Shown here one piece after another: positions 6,237 to 7,127 of a stretch of DNA of 7,127 nucleotides. This DNA comes from Candidatus Methylomirabilota bacterium (GTDB lineage: Bacteria; Methylomirabilota; Methylomirabilia; Methylomirabilales; JACQHM01). How positions within the stretch are numbered: the stretch's first letter is position 1; the number at the start of each line of letters is the position of its first letter. The notes under the pieces were generated by a model. That model saw nothing but the letters and a program-made list of their open reading frames with translations. It did not search any database and was not told the origin of the DNA. Location of the stretch: positions 1-7,127 of the forward strand of contig JACQHM010000177.1 in NCBI GenBank assembly GCA_016199025.1, in the 5' to 3' direction. A program made the position numbers and the translations under genes.

Positions 6237-6290
6237 AATGCTATGGGGGCAAAATAGCATTTGCTTTGCAAAATCACAAGGCAAATTTGC
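6237..6290. promoter_or_regulatory. Palindrome cluster between antitoxin and WYL-like gene
   Basis: This AT-richer stretch has AATGCTAT (6237-6244) and its exact inverted copy ATAGCATT (6254-6261) around a 9-base loop. The palindromes TTTGCAAA (6265-6272) and GCAAATTTGC (6281-6290) follow. Such symmetry suits operator sites for a homodimeric repressor, either the antitoxin or the WYL-type regulator. The rest of the 221-base gap (6118-6338) shows no gene; I could not pick a convincing + strand promoter for the regulator. Confidence 0.4.
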
Positions 6291-6338
6291 AATGTGGCTG
6301 AAAGAGGGACGAACTGATGAAGCCTCAGGAGGGGAGCG

Positions 6339-6839
6339 ATGCCTAGGGGCGATCAGGTCATCCGACAGTGGAAACTGCTCCGGCTCTTAGAATCCCGTCG
6401 GGGCCGCACCCTTGAAGAGCTGGTAAAAGAGCTGAACTGCTGTACCAGGACTATCATCCCTACCCCGTCCAACTTCGATGTCGAGGCCTACATGCGGGAG
6501 AGCTTTGGTATCCTTCGAGGGGGACCGGCAGTCCCGGTGAAGGTGAAGTTCTCGAACGCCTGGGCCCGGTGGATTGGAGAACGAATCTGGCACCCCAGCC
6601 AGACCCTCGAACGACTCCCCGGCGGGGAGCTGATTCTCACCCTCCAGGTCGCGGTTACCGACGAACTGAAGCGCTGGATCTTGAGCTTTGGCCGGGAGGC
6701 CGAGGTGGTCGAGCCCATCGTGTTACGGGAGGCGGTCCGGGCTGAGGCCCAGGCCCTCCTGGAGCGGCTAGAGGTCGAAGATCTGGCCCGTGAATTTTCT
6801 TCCCTTCAACTGACCCTCCCTGTCATAGTTGGGGTGTAG
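6339..6839 (+). pseudogene. WYL-family regulator, internally deleted in frame
   Basis: The 166-residue product joins the two ends of a WYL-type transcription factor. Residues 1-39 (MPRGDQVIRQWKLLRLLESR and on to LVKELNCCTRTI) are the start of the winged-helix DNA-binding domain. The join near residue 39 (about 6453-6458) falls at the recognition helix. It leads directly into FDVEAYMRESFGILRG (46-61) and ERIWHPSQTLERLPGGELIL (81-100), which belong to the C-terminal WCX domain, with KRWILSFGREAEVVEP (111-126) after it. Family members are about 310-340 residues, so roughly 160-170 residues, including the rest of the wing and the whole ligand-sensing WYL domain, are missing. The join keeps the frame and an AGGAGGGG ribosome binding site (6327-6334) precedes the ATG, so a short protein may still be made. 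DNA binding looks impaired. WYL regulators often sit with CRISPR or other defence genes, which fits the nearby cas6. Confidence 0.72.
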
Positions 6840-6906
6840 AATAGGGGGTACCAAACCCAATAACCCTGGAGACCATACGGTAGGGCCAAACGTAGGAGCA
6901 GTAAGC

Positions 6907-7127
6907 CTGGAGCAGCGGTTGCGGAGGGCCGAAGAAAGGGTAAGGACGTATCTGGCCGGCTATGGAATTCGGGTTCCCTCGGCCAGCATCATCCTCGACC
7001 CTGAGTTGGAAGAGGGGACGGTGGCGACCCATCGCTACCCGGCGGCAGTGGTGGTGCGGGAAGCCTCAGTACCCGAATCGGTCATCGTCCACGAGTTGGT
7101 GCACATTGCCCAGGGGACGCTGGAGCA
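6907..7127 (+). CDS. Unidentified protein with HELVH metalloprotease-like motif (partial)
   Basis: An open frame runs off the right edge and is not a shadow of any other gene. It reads LEQRLRRAEERVRTYLAGYG, then IRVPSASIILDPELEEGTVA, and later PESVIVHELVHIAQGTLE. HELVH (7090-7104) matches the HExxH zinc-binding signature, in a hydrophobic helix-like setting typical of zinc peptidases. I do not recognise the family and the third ligand would lie beyond the window. The frame is open back to the stop at 6826-6828 but has no ATG or GTG. CTG 6907 has AGGAG (6894-6898) eight bases upstream; TTG 6919 has GGAG (6909-6912) six bases upstream. The start given is therefore tentative. The gene may use a rare start, or may have lost its 5' end. 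Confidence 0.55.
   Translation, partial: MEQRLRRAEERVRTYLAGYGIRVPSASIILDPELEEGTVATHRYPAAVVVREASVPESVIVHELVHIAQGTLE

Noticed and set aside
6314..6320. CTGATGA before the WYL-like gene, matching a hammerhead ribozyme core element
   Set aside because: The required GAAA segment and the flanking stems with a cleavage site could not be found around it, so it is a chance 7-mer.

Overview
The window is GC-rich with one clearly AT-richer gap at about 6130-6310. It looks like the chromosome of an uncultured bacterium. The split glycine-decarboxylase P protein (gcvPA/gcvPB), the compact operons with ATGA overlaps, the GC-rich palindromic intergenic repeats and the Phd/PIN toxin-antitoxin pair would all suit a lineage such as NC10/Methylomirabilota, Nitrospirota or a deltaproteobacterium. 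I infer this from style only; nothing in the window settles the phylum.

Region 1 (1-4308, + strand) is a housekeeping operon. gcvH, gcvPA and gcvPB encode the lipoyl carrier and both halves of the PLP-dependent glycine decarboxylase. Together they take CO2 from glycine and load the aminomethyl group on the H-protein arm. gcvT (T protein) and the L protein are not in the window; gcvT may lie just upstream. A secreted NMT1/THI5-like solute-binding protein follows, its start codon overlapping the gcvPB stop, so it is probably made from the same transcript. Its permease and ATPase genes are absent.

Region 2 (4309-4464) is a short non-coding gap. It holds two overlapping, mutually exclusive GC-rich hairpins and then a run of GCTGA heptads that ends at the next ribosome binding site. 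A similar heptad leader sits at the left edge of the window, just before gcvH.

Region 3 (4465-6839) looks like an eroded accessory or defence patch. It contains an intact-looking cas6 (CRISPR RNA endonuclease family) with no other cas gene or array in view. A Phd/YefM-type antitoxin with a PIN-domain toxin lies on the - strand; the toxin is split by a single-base frameshift. A WYL-type regulator follows that has lost its central part by an in-frame deletion, leaving a 166-residue product. An AT-rich divergent intergenic region (6118-6338) separates antitoxin and regulator and carries a candidate antitoxin promoter and many GCAAA/TTTGC half-sites.

Region 4 (6840-7127) is the start of an unidentified gene. 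Its reading frame runs off the right edge and contains an HELVH zinc-protease-type motif, but no ATG or GTG start is available.

No rRNA, tRNA, CRISPR array or transposase was seen. The most unusual points are the coupling of a solute-binding protein to the glycine decarboxylase operon, the repeated heptad leaders, and the orphan cas6 beside two damaged genes. I do not see convincing evidence of a complete new system.
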